NCBI RefSeq assembly: GCF_000170895.1
Contig: NZ_ABCS01000066.1
Span: forward strand, 1-56,530
DNA: 56,530 nt
Direction: 5' to 3'
DNA from: Plesiocystis pacifica SIR-1
Lineage (GTDB): Bacteria > Myxococcota_A > Polyangia > Nannocystales > Nannocystaceae
Shown here: positions 8,971 through 16,803 of the stretch, piece after piece
Layout of the letters: every line of letters starts with the position of its first letter
Position numbering within the stretch: position 1 is the stretch's first letter
Notes under the pieces: model-generated
What the model saw: the letters and a program-made list of their open reading frames with translations, nothing else
What the model was told of the DNA's origin: nothing
Database searches by the model: none
Made by a program: the position numbers and the translations under genes

Positions 8971-10994
8971 GCGCTGTGGGCTTCCCAACGATCCCACAGC
9001 AGCATGAGCACGGCCGCGGCCGACCACGAAAAGTGCCGGGCGTGCTGCCCCGCGCCCGTGAGCGGGTGGTAGTTCTCGCGGATGGCCCCGCCCGTGGCGA
9101 GGCCCTCGGGGGCGCTGAGCAGGGTCTGGGTGAGGGCCTCGGCGTCGTCGTGGAAGCCAGCGCGGCGCAGGCCGGCGACGCCAAAGTAGGCCTGGTCCAG
9201 CCACACGGGCCCGCGCCAGTAGCCGCGCTCGGGGTCGAAGTTGGGGTCGCTGGCCGCGAGGGTGCCCAGGGGGACGGCGGTGGCGAAGGCCTCGGGGTCG
9301 AGCATGGTGGCGCGCAGGCGCTGGGCCTGCTCGGGGGTGGCGAGCCCGGCCCACAGCGGCGTCCAGCCCTCGGGGCCCCAGCCCGGGGCCCAGCTGCCGT
9401 CGAGGCGGCGGTCTCGAAACCACCCGCGCGCGTCGTCCCAGTGCTCGGTCCGGACGCGGTCCGCGAGGACCTCGGCCTCGGCCGTCAGGGCGTCGGCGTG
9501 TTCGCCCTGGCCGAGCGCGCGGAGCACCTGGGCCAGGGCGCGCTTGTCCGCGACGAGGTAGGCGTTGAGGTCGACGGACTCGCGGTCCATGGACCAGGCC
9601 CCGGGCTGCTCGGGGTGGGCGAGCATGGCCGCGTCGTCGAAGCGAACCGCGTTGTCCATGCCGCTCTCCCAGGCCGCGGCGATGCGCGTGCCGTCGGTCG
9701 AGCCGTACTCGCACAGCCCGTCGCCGTCGTGGTCGCGCTGGGCGTACCACCACGCGTGGTAGCGCAGCAGCGCGGGCAGGCACTCTCGCGCAAAGTCGGC
9801 GTCGCCGGTGGCCTCGACCACGGCCGCCACGGCCCACGCCGCCAGCGGGGGCTTGGTGTCGCGCCAGTTGTCCTGTTCGGGCCCGGGGTAGATGACGTCG
9901 GGGATCATCCCGTCCTCGCGCTGGCGATCGAGCAGCACGCGGATCTGCGCGCGGGCGAGCTCCGGGGCGAAGCGAGCCAGGGCGACGGCGTGCTTCCACG
10001 AGTCCCAGGCCCAGTAGCCGTGGAAGCCGTCGTAGGCCCACGAGGGGAACAGGCCGGAGCCTGCGACCCGCTCGCTCGGCGCGCGCCAGTTGGCGATCAG
10101 GGTCATCACGGCCCGGGCCGCGAGGTCTCGCTCGGACTTCGGCGTGTCCGCGCGGCCGAGCCAGGCGCCTCGCAAGTAGGTGTCCCAGCGCTGGCGGTTG
10201 CGCGCCCACCGGGCCTCGACGGCGTCGGCCTCGAGGGGCGTCGGCGCGGCGCCCGAGGTCGAGCGCAGCGCGACGACGTAGCGCTGCTCGGCGCCTGGAT
10301 CGAGGGCGCGCTCGGGGCCCTGGGCGCGGTAGCCCGCGGCGGCGTCGAGCTTCACCTCCGCGTCGGCAGCGACGCTCAGGCGCAGCGGCGTCGAGCGAGC
10401 CGCCCGCGTCCACGTGACCGCGCCTCCTTCGAGGGCGAGGCCTTCGCCGCGTCCCGACCAAGCCTGGCGCAGGGCGAGGGGCTGCTCGCCGAGGTTGCGG
10501 ACCGAGGCCGCGACCAACAGCTCGTCCGCGCTGGCAAAGAAGGCGCGGAGCTCCACGCGGGCGCGGGCTTGGCCGTCGGCGTCGGCGTAGTCGAGGCTTT
10601 GCTCGAGGACCCCAGGCCCCTCGCGGAGGCTCAGGCTCGCAGGATCCGGGCGCAGGCCCTCGAGCTCGAAGCGCAGCCCCCCGAAGCCCACCCAGCCCGG
10701 CACGCGCAGGTCGTAGGGCCCGGCGAAGCTCCCGGCGTGGGCGGGGTCGGGGAGGGCGAGGCCAAACCACGCGCCGTGATCGAAGAGCACGTTCTGGCGC
10801 CGGTCTTCGACGGCCTCGGGCCACGGCCCCGGGGTGAAGCCGACCACGGCGTCGAGGGACTCGAAGGCGGGGGCCTCGGCCTGTTCGCGCTCCGGCGTGG
10901 GCTCGATGGACAAACTGGCGGGTGCATGGACGCAGCCGAGGAGCGCCACGAAGACACCGCACAGCGCGCGCGCGAGGAGAGGAGATTTGGACAC
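8967..10994 (-). CDS. GH63-like glycoside hydrolase, lipoprotein
   Basis: 675 residues starting at GTG 10994, with a lipobox V-A-L-L-G-C (Cys21), so the enzyme is exported and lipid-anchored. Residues ~50-270 form a beta-rich N-terminal domain. Residues ~285-670 form an (alpha/alpha)6-barrel with GH63-type motifs: Y-W-A-W-D-S-W-K near 327-334, A-W-E-S-G-M-D-N-A near 441-449, then Y-W-R-G-P-V-W and R-E-N-Y-H-P-L-T-G, the last two late in the protein where family members keep the second acidic residue. GH63 contains alpha-glucosidases, mannosylglycerate/glucosylglycerate hydrolases and YgjK-type enzymes; the substrate is not certain. It is coupled to the symporter gene downstream. Confidence 0.85.
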   Translation of the reverse strand: MSKSPLLARALCGVFVALLGCVHAPASLSIEPTPEREQAEAPAFESLDAVVGFTPGPWPEAVEDRRQNVLFDHGAWFGLALPDPAHAGSFAGPYDLRVPGWVGFGGLRFELEGLRPDPASLSLREGPGVLEQSLDYADADGQARARVELRAFFASADELLVAASVRNLGEQPLALRQAWSGRGEGLALEGGAVTWTRAARSTPLRLSVAADAEVKLDAAAGYRAQGPERALDPGAEQRYVVALRSTSGAAPTPLEADAVEARWARNRQRWDTYLRGAWLGRADTPKSERDLAARAVMTLIANWRAPSERVAGSGLFPSWAYDGFHGYWAWDSWKHAVALARFAPELARAQIRVLLDRQREDGMIPDVIYPGPEQDNWRDTKPPLAAWAVAAVVEATGDADFARECLPALLRYHAWWYAQRDHDGDGLCEYGSTDGTRIAAAWESGMDNAVRFDDAAMLAHPEQPGAWSMDRESVDLNAYLVADKRALAQVLRALGQGEHADALTAEAEVLADRVRTEHWDDARGWFRDRRLDGSWAPGWGPEGWTPLWAGLATPEQAQRLRATMLDPEAFATAVPLGTLAASDPNFDPERGYWRGPVWLDQAYFGVAGLRRAGFHDDAEALTQTLLSAPEGLATGGAIRENYHPLTGAGQHARHFSWSAAAVLMLLWDRWEAHSA

Positions 10995-11002
10995 GGGTCG
11001 AC

Positions 11003-11031
11003 ACTATAGCGGCGGGAGGCTCGCGTATCAC
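11003..11031 (-). promoter_or_regulatory. Promoter of the GH63-symporter operon, leaderless type
   Basis: On the minus strand GTGATA (11031-11026) and TATAGT (11008-11003) are separated by 17 bp. The -10 box lies 8 nt before GTG 10994, so transcription should begin at the start codon. The -35 matches the sigma-70 consensus at four of six positions. Confidence 0.5.
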
Positions 11032-11041
11032 CGATAAAGCA

Positions 11042-11076
11042 ACGAGGTGGGCGGCTCTCCAGGACGCCCACCTCGT
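11042..11076 (-). terminator. Intrinsic terminator after the propeller lipoprotein gene
   Basis: A perfect 12-bp inverted repeat (11042-11053 with 11065-11076, 11-nt loop) lies 31 bp after the stop of the gene ending at 11107. On the minus strand it is followed by a short T-rich run (TTGCTTTAT). It separates that gene from the GH63 operon. Confidence 0.75.
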
Positions 11077-11106
11077 GGGGTTGTCGCTAAAGCGTTGAGC
11101 GCGGCG

Positions 11107-12561
11107 TTACCCACCGAGCATCGCGTGCGTGGTGTAGCGCCAGCCAGGCACTCGATCGATGGGCGAGGCTGGGCCCCCGTCGATGGGAGCGCGCCACAGC
11201 TCTTCGCGGGTCAGGGAAAACACGACCTCGTCGAGCTTCGGCGTCAGCCTGGCCCGGGAGAGGTCGGGAGGCGAAAGCTCGTCCGCGTCGAGCACGGTCT
11301 TCGAGCCGTCGTCGAGATCGACGGACCAGAAGCTGTCGCCGGCGAGCAGCAGCCGGTGATCATCGACGAGCTGGTAGCCCTGGTAGGACGAGGTCGAGAG
11401 GAGCTCCACCGGCGCGCCGGGGCCGGCGAATTCGACGTAGTTCAGGCGATACACATCGTCGGCCGCGCTCACGAAGTAGAGCCGCTCGCCGTCGGAGGAG
11501 GTCCGCATGTTGAGTAGATTCGACCCGGACACCAGCTGCACCGGCGCCGCCGGTTCGGGCCCCGAGAGATCGACCATGACCACGCCGGTGTCGACGTCGA
11601 TATCCCCCATGGTGTAGATGAGCGTGTCCGCGCGCGGGAGCTTGCAGCCCCAGCCCGCGAGCTCGGGAGTGCTGACGACGGTCGGCTCGGAGAAATCGAC
11701 CCCCGAAAAGCCGATCACGCTGAGGGTGTCCTGCTCGCTGAAACACAGCCAGCGCCCGTCAGCGCTGAAGCTGGTCGCGGCGTTCCAAGCCAGCGAGGGT
11801 CCGGGGACCGGAGCCGCGCTCAGATCCGCGAGCGGGAGCAGCCATGACTCCTGGTCGTCGAAGCCCTCGCTGAAGGCCCGCACAAACAGCTGCTCGCCGA
11901 AGAAGGTGTAGACGCGGACGGGGGCGTCGATCAGCACCTGTGAGGGCCCGAGGGCCGGCTCGAGCGGGGCCATCCACAGCGGGCCTGGCGTACCGCCCCC
12001 CGCGTCGAAGTCCCGCCACAGCACCGCGCCCCCGTCGGGGGTGAAGCGGGAGAGGCTCAGGTCCTGCCCCTCTCCCACGAGCACCCCGGCGACGAGCTCA
12101 CTGTGGTCGAAGTCGAGGAGCCACAGCTGCTCCATCGCGCCCTGTGGATCTTTCAAGGTCGCCAGCATGCGCTGGGCCCCTTCGGCGAAGGTCGAGGCGA
12201 CGAGCTCGCTGGGGGCGCCCTCCGGCAGCAGCGGCGCCCACTCGGGCTCCCCCTCCGCGTCGAGGCGGAGCTGGCGAGTGGACCCCTCCTGCCCGACGAT
12301 CAGGGCCCCCCAGGGCGTCTCACCGAGGATATCGGGCCGGTCCGAGGACGTCGTGCTCTCCAGCAAGCGCTGCTTGGCGATGACCTGATCCGGGTTGCTG
12401 ATGTCGAAAGCCCACAGCGAATCCAGCTCGTCGCCCTCCTCGACCTCGGCGACGACCCACAGGGCGTCGCCTTCGCGCTCGGGGACCTCGGCATCGTCGG
12501 GCGCGCAGGCGGCCGCGACGAGGACGCACGCGAGGGCAGGGAGACGGATGCGGGGGGGCAT
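11107..12561 (-). CDS. Lipoprotein with TolB/WD40-like beta-propeller
   Basis: 484 residues. The signal peptide ends at a lipobox V-A-A-A-C (Cys19). The rest is a series of about 40-50-residue blades with repeated motifs such as G-A-V-L-W-R-D-F, A-A-T-S-F-S-A-D-G-R-W-L-C-F-S, T-L-I-Y-T-M-G, R-T-S-S-D-G-E-R-L-Y-F-V-S and A-R-L-T-P-K-L-D-E-V-V-F-S. The S-x-D-G-x-x-L/I-x-F/V-S signature is typical of PD40/TolB-like propellers, which mostly act as protein-interaction platforms. No enzyme motif is seen. Monocistronic, with its own terminator downstream. Confidence 0.8.
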   Translation of the reverse strand: MPPRIRLPALACVLVAAACAPDDAEVPEREGDALWVVAEVEEGDELDSLWAFDISNPDQVIAKQRLLESTTSSDRPDILGETPWGALIVGQEGSTRQLRLDAEGEPEWAPLLPEGAPSELVASTFAEGAQRMLATLKDPQGAMEQLWLLDFDHSELVAGVLVGEGQDLSLSRFTPDGGAVLWRDFDAGGGTPGPLWMAPLEPALGPSQVLIDAPVRVYTFFGEQLFVRAFSEGFDDQESWLLPLADLSAAPVPGPSLAWNAATSFSADGRWLCFSEQDTLSVIGFSGVDFSEPTVVSTPELAGWGCKLPRADTLIYTMGDIDVDTGVVMVDLSGPEPAAPVQLVSGSNLLNMRTSSDGERLYFVSAADDVYRLNYVEFAGPGAPVELLSTSSYQGYQLVDDHRLLLAGDSFWSVDLDDGSKTVLDADELSPPDLSRARLTPKLDEVVFSLTREELWRAPIDGGPASPIDRVPGWRYTTHAMLGG

Positions 12562-12646
12562 GCCCTACGAGTGCCCCCGAGGCTACAGATCGATCATCCG
12601 CCCGAAATGTCCCCAAGTGACCTTTGCCGCCTACTTCGCGTCGTGC

Positions 12647-12692
12647 GGCTTCATCGAGCGATGAAGCCCTGCTCGCTCGACTTCATCGCTCG
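12647..12692. repeat. Nested inverted repeats with cgatgaag core
   Basis: ggcttcatcg (12647-12656) is an exact inverted copy of cgatgaagcc (12659-12668) with only two bases between. The overlapping cgagcgatgaag (12655-12666) pairs exactly with cttcatcgctcg (12681-12692) across a 14-nt loop. Three copies of one 8-mer in alternating orientation could be a protein-binding dyad or alternative hairpins. It lies between two minus-strand genes. Confidence 0.6.
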
Positions 12693-12807
12693 ACTCGCCT
12701 GCGCTCGCTGGCGTCGGGATGAGGCTCCACGAGCCTCCCCCCAACTCCCACCCAGGTGCCCGCCGGTCCTCCCGAAGATCCACGCCCGCGTCGTTCGCTG
12801 AACACCT

Positions 12808-12831
12808 AAAAACGCCGGGCGAGGCCCTCGC
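12808..12831 (-). terminator. Probable terminator of the SDR gene
   Basis: Just after the SDR stop, the minus strand reads gcgagggcctcgc (a short GC palindrome, 12831-12819), six bases, and then TTTTT (12812-12808). The stem is short, so this is moderately supported. Confidence 0.45.
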
Positions 12832-12839
12832 GGGGGCAT

Positions 12840-13634
12840 CTAAGTGCTGCGCACGCGCCGGACCAGGAAGCTGTAGAGGCGCGGGAAGAAGGGCTCGAGG
12901 CGCGCGGCCCAGACCTCGTTGCCGCCGATCATGATCTCCTCCACCTGGCGCGCGAGGGCGTCGGCGGCCTTGACCGCGAACACGTCGGAGGTCATCGCCT
13001 TGTCCTGCGCGTGGCCCATCTGGTCGTAGGTCGAGCCGTCGGCCGTGAGCGCGTTCTTGGTGATGTCGGTGCGCACGTAGCCCGGGCAGACGATCGACAC
13101 GCGCACGCCCTTGTCGTGGACCTCGGCGCGCAGGCAGTCGAAGAAGCCCTGGAGGGCGTGCTTGGACGCGGCGTAGGCCGAGCGCATGGGCGTGCCGATC
13201 TTGCCCATGAGCGAGCTGACCACGACGACGTGGCCGCTGCGGCGCTCGAGCATGGAGGGCAGCACGGCCTTGGTCAGGGCGACGGTGCCCATGTAGTTGA
13301 CCTCCATGATCCGCCGGTCGACGGCGATGTCGGTGTCGACCACGGTGCCGCGCTGGCTGATGCCGCCGTTGTTGACGAGCACGTCGATGCGCCCGAAGTG
13401 GTCGAGGACCTTGGCCGTGGCCGGGGCCAGCGACTCGGTCTCGGTCAGATCGAGGGGCAGCACGAGGTGCTCCCGGGCCCGCTCGCAGCGCCCGCGCACG
13501 GCCTCGAGCTGGGCCTCTCGACGCGCGGACAGGATCAGCGACGCGCCGCGCTTGGCCAGCTCGATGGCCAGCGCCTCCCCGATTCCGGAGGACGCCCCGG
13601 TGATCCACACGACCTTGCCGCTGAAGTAGCCCAT
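12840..13634 (-). CDS. Short-chain dehydrogenase/reductase (SDR)
   Basis: 264 residues, a classical SDR. The cofactor loop is T-G-A-S-S-G-I-G (residues 12-19), followed by D-L-T, the N-N-G-G structural motif (88-91), catalytic Ser near 140-141 (V-V-V-S-S-L-M-G-K-I-G) and Y-A-A-S-K (Tyr154, Lys158). After P-G-Y-V-R-T-D-I the C terminus (about residues 235-264) is hydrophobic and basic (F-F-P-R-L-Y-S-F-L-V-R-R), as in membrane-associated SDRs of lipid or retinoid type. Uses NAD(P)H on an alcohol/ketone; the substrate is unknown. Divergent from the DUF4336-like gene with 128 bp between starts. Confidence 0.85.
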   Translation of the reverse strand: MGYFSGKVVWITGASSGIGEALAIELAKRGASLILSARREAQLEAVRGRCERAREHLVLPLDLTETESLAPATAKVLDHFGRIDVLVNNGGISQRGTVVDTDIAVDRRIMEVNYMGTVALTKAVLPSMLERRSGHVVVVSSLMGKIGTPMRSAYAASKHALQGFFDCLRAEVHDKGVRVSIVCPGYVRTDITKNALTADGSTYDQMGHAQDKAMTSDVFAVKAADALARQVEEIMIGGNEVWAARLEPFFPRLYSFLVRRVRST

Positions 13635-13762
13635 GGGTCGCGGATGGTCGCTCAGGGGGGCAGGGGGCGCAAGCGGAGCGGGCAGGGGGCGCGGGGTGCA
13701 GACGGAGGCAGCACACGCGAGGCTGCGCGCGCCGTCTCCGTCGGTGGTGTAGAAGTCGCAGG

Positions 13763-14461
13763 ATGGCCGTGCGTCCGATCGCCGAGGGGCTGTGGTGCGT
13801 CGAAGCCCAGATGGCGATCGCGGGCATGCCCCTGAGCCTGCGCATGACCGTGATGCGCGGGCCCGGCGGAGGGCTGGTGCTGCACTCGCCGGTCGAGCTC
13901 GACGACGCCACCGCCGAGGCCATCGACGCCCTCGGCCCCGTGGAGCACATCGTCGCGCCGAGCCGCATGCACCACCTCTACGTCCTCGGGGCGGCGCGGC
14001 GCTGGCCCGGGGCGAAGCTGTGGGCGGCGCCGGGCTTGCCGGCCAAGCGCCGCGACCTCGGCTTCGACGACGTGATCGGGGACCGGGCGCCCGAGGCCCT
14101 CACCGACACCCTGGACGTCGCCCTGTTCGTCGGCGCCCCCGTGGCCAGCGAGCTGCTGTGTCTTCACCGGTCCTCGCGGACCCTGGTCGTCGTCGACCTC
14201 GTGTTCAACATCCACTCGAGCAGCTCGTTGGTCTCGCGGCTCTACCTGCGCTCGATGGGCGGGTGGCAGCGCCTGGCTCAGACTCCGGTCGTGCGCGCGA
14301 TGATCCGCGACCGCGAGGGGGCGCGCCGCAGCCTCGAGCGGGTGTTCGAGTGGGACTTCGATCGCCTCGTGATGGCCCACGGCGAGATCGTCGAGCGCGG
14401 TGCCAAGGCCCAGCTGGCCGTCGCCCTCGAGCAGATCGCTCCGGGTTTGCCGCACCGCTGA
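13763..14461 (+). CDS. DUF4336-like (metallo-hydrolase-fold) protein
   Basis: 232 residues. The order of elements fits DUF4336, a family related to the metallo-beta-lactamase fold: G-L-W-C-V-E near the start, G-G-L-V-L-H-S-P, then H-I-V-A-P-S-R-M-H-H-L-Y (a histidine-rich loop), W-P-G-A-K-L-W-A-A-P-G-L, a V-V-D-L-V-F-N segment and a late M-A-H-G-E-I-V. The usual HxHxDH cluster is not present in full, so enzymatic activity is doubtful. A start at ATG 13763 follows TAGAAG by seven bases, in the leaderless pattern. It shares a divergent promoter region with the SDR gene. Confidence 0.7.
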   Translation: MAVRPIAEGLWCVEAQMAIAGMPLSLRMTVMRGPGGGLVLHSPVELDDATAEAIDALGPVEHIVAPSRMHHLYVLGAARRWPGAKLWAAPGLPAKRRDLGFDDVIGDRAPEALTDTLDVALFVGAPVASELLCLHRSSRTLVVVDLVFNIHSSSSLVSRLYLRSMGGWQRLAQTPVVRAMIRDREGARRSLERVFEWDFDRLVMAHGEIVERGAKAQLAVALEQIAPGLPHR

Positions 14462-14959
14462 GCTCACTGAGCCCTTGGGGGCGCTCGCCAGAGCGCGCGG
14501 GGAGAACGAAATCTTGGTTCGCCCGGACCTGGAATTCTCAGTCCAGGCCTGGGAGGAGCAGCCCCCTGGGGCGATAGTGCGCGAAATGCTCTTGGCCTGA
14601 TGATTGCTTAGCCCAGTTCGAGACGAGTGGAGTTAGCAATTCAGAATACATTCTTTAATGTCGCGGTAGAGGCGCGCTAGCGGCTGCGCGGCTGGTCCGG
14701 GCTCGAGTGTGAGCCTCGCTCACCAGAAGAGGCTCCGGGTGACAGTGTTCTCGGGCAGTTGAGAAGGGATACTGGAATCACGAGGCCCCGTACCACGGAT
14801 CGCTCACGCTCTCGCTGAAGGGCTCTGAGCGCGACGTCGTGCATGCTCAGCGTTGATCGCGGCTCCGAGCGCGCGCCGATCTATGTGGATTTCAATTATT
14901 CAGGTGGGGCAATTCTACGCACCAAGAGTCCGCACACGCGAGCCTGGAAAATTTCATGC
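14462..14959. other. ~500-bp intergenic stretch, locally AT-rich
   Basis: No gene is supported. A hairpin, cctgga 14528-14533 with tccagg 14542-14547, may end the upstream transcript. Bases ~14600-14660 and ~14880-14960 are clearly lower in GC than anything nearby. Open frames across it do not look like protein. Confidence 0.5.
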
Positions 14960-14987
14960 TTGACCCCCCGGAGGGCCCCGCTATTGT
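14960..14987 (+). promoter_or_regulatory. Sigma-70-like promoter with predicted leaderless start
   Basis: TTGACC (14960-14965), a 16-bp spacer and TATTGT (14982-14987). The box ends six bases before GTG 14994. This is the best two-part promoter in the window and its expected transcription start coincides with the start codon. Confidence 0.6.
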
Positions 14988-14993
14988 CGTTCC

Positions 14994-15275
14994 GTGGCAA
15001 AGGTAGGCGATCGGCCGACGGACAAGAGTCTGTTCTGGCGACTGGTGGAGGACGTCGACGTGCGAATCGATCACGTGCAGCGTGCCCTGTTGCGGTACCT
15101 CGCCGATGTGGGGGGCAGCGCGACGGACTTCGAACTCCGGACGCGGGTGCACCATCCCCCCTCACGGATCCGCCAAGCCATCGATGGCCTGGTCATCGAA
15201 GGTCTCGTCAACACGACGTCTCGCGAGGGCTACCTCGTGGCCAGCTTGACGCGAGACGGACGGCGGATCACCTGA
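14994..15275 (+). CDS. Small winged-helix-like DNA-binding protein
   Basis: 93 residues from GTG 14994. The order of helices followed by a beta-hairpin fits a single winged-helix domain: V-Q-R-A-L-L-R-Y-L-A-D-V-G-G, then the helix-turn-helix T-D-F-E-L-R-T-R-V-H-H-P-P-S-R-I-R-Q-A-I-D-G-L, and a wing of the type G-L-V-N-T-T-S-R-E-G-Y-L-V-A-S-L-T. Members of this size usually act as homodimeric repressors. No ligand-binding segment is visible. A perfect hairpin or dyad lies downstream at 15333-15361, overlapping the control region of the next gene, which could be its target (inference). Confidence 0.65.
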   Translation: MAKVGDRPTDKSLFWRLVEDVDVRIDHVQRALLRYLADVGGSATDFELRTRVHHPPSRIRQAIDGLVIEGLVNTTSREGYLVASLTRDGRRIT

Positions 15276-15332
15276 GCAGGCTGCTCACCTGAACGAGCCC
15301 AGCACCCAAGCCCGACTTCGGGACCCGTCATC

Positions 15333-15361
15333 AGGCCCAGCGCGACTCCAGCGCTGGGCCT
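15333..15361 (+). terminator. Perfect 11-bp hairpin between the winged-helix gene and the next gene
   Basis: Bases 15333-15343 pair exactly with 15351-15361 across a 7-nt loop, followed by a weak T run (tacattt). It lies 57 bp after the stop at 15275 and directly before the -10-like box of the next gene, so it may act as a terminator, an operator, or both. Confidence 0.55.
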
Positions 15362-15363
15362 GC

Positions 15364-15369
15364 TACATT
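15364..15369 (+). promoter_or_regulatory. -10-like box TACATT, 7 nt before GTG 15377
   Basis: TACATT is followed by seven bases and GTG 15377; no Shine-Dalgarno sequence. The expected -35 position falls inside the hairpin at 15333-15361. Confidence 0.4.
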
Positions 15370-15376
15370 TCGCACG

Positions 15377-16771
15377 GTGGACTTTTTCTGGCTCCTCGCC
15401 TTCGCTGTCGGCATCGGCACCTCGCTCATCGAGCTGCTGTCCCGATATCGAGATGACCCCTTCACGGTCATCGCCACGAGCCTGTGGGCCTGGGTCTACC
15501 TGCTGCTCAACGGCACCATGGCCATCGCGGCCTACTTCATCCTGCTGACCAGCGCCTACGGCGACCTCGAGGCCCAGCCGGCCGGGGTGAGCCTGGCCTT
15601 CGTCGCGGGCCTGAGCGCGGCGGTGGTGCTGCGCTCGCGGGTGTTCACGGCCCACGTCGGCGACGAGCAGATTTCCATCGGCCCGGGCTACGTCATCGAC
15701 CAGCTGCTCAACGTCATCGACGCGCAGATCGACCGCCAGCGCGCCCTCCAGCGCGTGCAGATCGTGGTCGCGGTGATGAAGGGCAAGGACTTCGACGGCG
15801 CCAAGACCCACGCGAGCACGATGATCACCGGCAGCCGTCAGAACCTGACGCTGCAGGCCCAGCAGGACCTGGCCAACCAGATCCGCGAGGTCGCCGACCG
15901 CAAGATCCCCAACCAAGAGCGCAGCTACGCCCTCGGCTTCATCTTGCTCGACTTCATGGGCGAGAGCTTCCTGCGCGCGGTGGCCAAGCACCTCCCCGAG
16001 GTCCCGCTGGGCGAGGACGAGGCGATGGTCGTCGAGGCCAACGGCACCGAGCTCATCGTCAAGACCAGCGAGCTGACCAACACCGGCAAGATCGTCCAGC
16101 GCAACTGGGGGGCCTCGATGCCCGTCGATCGGGCGGACCTGGTCCAGGAGCTGCTCCGCGGCGTCGAGCTGCCCAAGCTCAACGCGCGCATCGATCAGCT
16201 CATGGCCCGCGGCGAGCTCGGCCACAGCGAGAGCGAGCGGATGGCCCTGCGCTACGAGATCGATCGGGTGCTCAACCGCGAGGACACCACGGAGGAGGAC
16301 AAGGTCTTCGGCCTCGGCTTCGTCGTCCACCAGAACATCGACCGCCGGCGCTTCCGCGAGATGTTCGACGGCATGGCGACCCCGGCCTCGGAGCGCCGCC
16401 GCGGTCGAGCGACGGCGGCGGAGAGTCAGCTGGGCCCGCGCCCCGACGGGCTGCGCCACGAGCAGTCGAGCGCGTCACGCAAGAAGGCGGGCACGGGCAA
16501 GCACGAGGCCCTGCGCGAGGACTCCAACGCCGACCGCCCGATCACCGGCCGGCACCCCACCATCGGCGCCCCCGCGGGGCCGATGCCCGCGGCGAGCACC
16601 GTCGAGGGCAGCGTCAGCGAGAGCATGGTCGACGGGGCCGCGGCCGAGACCACGACCCGCGGCCGCGCCGGCCGGAGCACGACTCGTGGTCGCCGACGCC
16701 GACGCACCGAGGAGTCGAGCGAGGACGCCGGCTCGAGCGCGAGCACGACCGCTGGCGGCCGGACCCACTAA
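15377..16771 (+). CDS. Membrane protein with long cytoplasmic region and basic disordered tail
   Basis: 464 residues from GTG 15377. Two to three hydrophobic segments lie within residues ~3-85 (L-L-A-F-A-V-G-I-G-T; W-V-Y-L-L-L-N-G-T-M-A-I-A-A-Y-F-I-L-L; A-F-V-A-G-L-S-A-A-V-V-L). A soluble alpha-helical domain (~95-340) follows, with charged helices such as V-I-D-A-Q-I-D-R-Q-R-A-L-Q-R-V-Q and a D-R-V-L-N-R-E-D-T-T-E-E-D-K repeat-like end. The last ~110 residues are low-complexity, rich in R, S, T, A and G with R-G-R-R-R-R-R. No family recognised. It may be a membrane-anchored scaffold. Confidence 0.65.
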   Translation: MDFFWLLAFAVGIGTSLIELLSRYRDDPFTVIATSLWAWVYLLLNGTMAIAAYFILLTSAYGDLEAQPAGVSLAFVAGLSAAVVLRSRVFTAHVGDEQISIGPGYVIDQLLNVIDAQIDRQRALQRVQIVVAVMKGKDFDGAKTHASTMITGSRQNLTLQAQQDLANQIREVADRKIPNQERSYALGFILLDFMGESFLRAVAKHLPEVPLGEDEAMVVEANGTELIVKTSELTNTGKIVQRNWGASMPVDRADLVQELLRGVELPKLNARIDQLMARGELGHSESERMALRYEIDRVLNREDTTEEDKVFGLGFVVHQNIDRRRFREMFDGMATPASERRRGRATAAESQLGPRPDGLRHEQSSASRKKAGTGKHEALREDSNADRPITGRHPTIGAPAGPMPAASTVEGSVSESMVDGAAAETTTRGRAGRSTTRGRRRRRTEESSEDAGSSASTTAGGRTH

Positions 16772-16781
16772 ATTCAAGACC

Positions 16782-16803
16782 GCGGGCTCGCCCGCGAGCC
16801 CGC
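16782..16803. terminator. Bidirectional hairpin between convergent genes
   Basis: A perfect 9-bp inverted repeat (16782-16790 with 16795-16803) has a 4-nt loop. It begins 11 bases after one stop codon and directly abuts the other (16804). Neither side has a strong T-tract. Confidence 0.6.

Noticed and set aside
7390..11031. Single 1213-residue protein joining the symporter to an upstream segment
   Set aside because: The N-terminal ~690 residues are out-of-frame translation of the GH63 gene; the symporter begins at ATG 8970.
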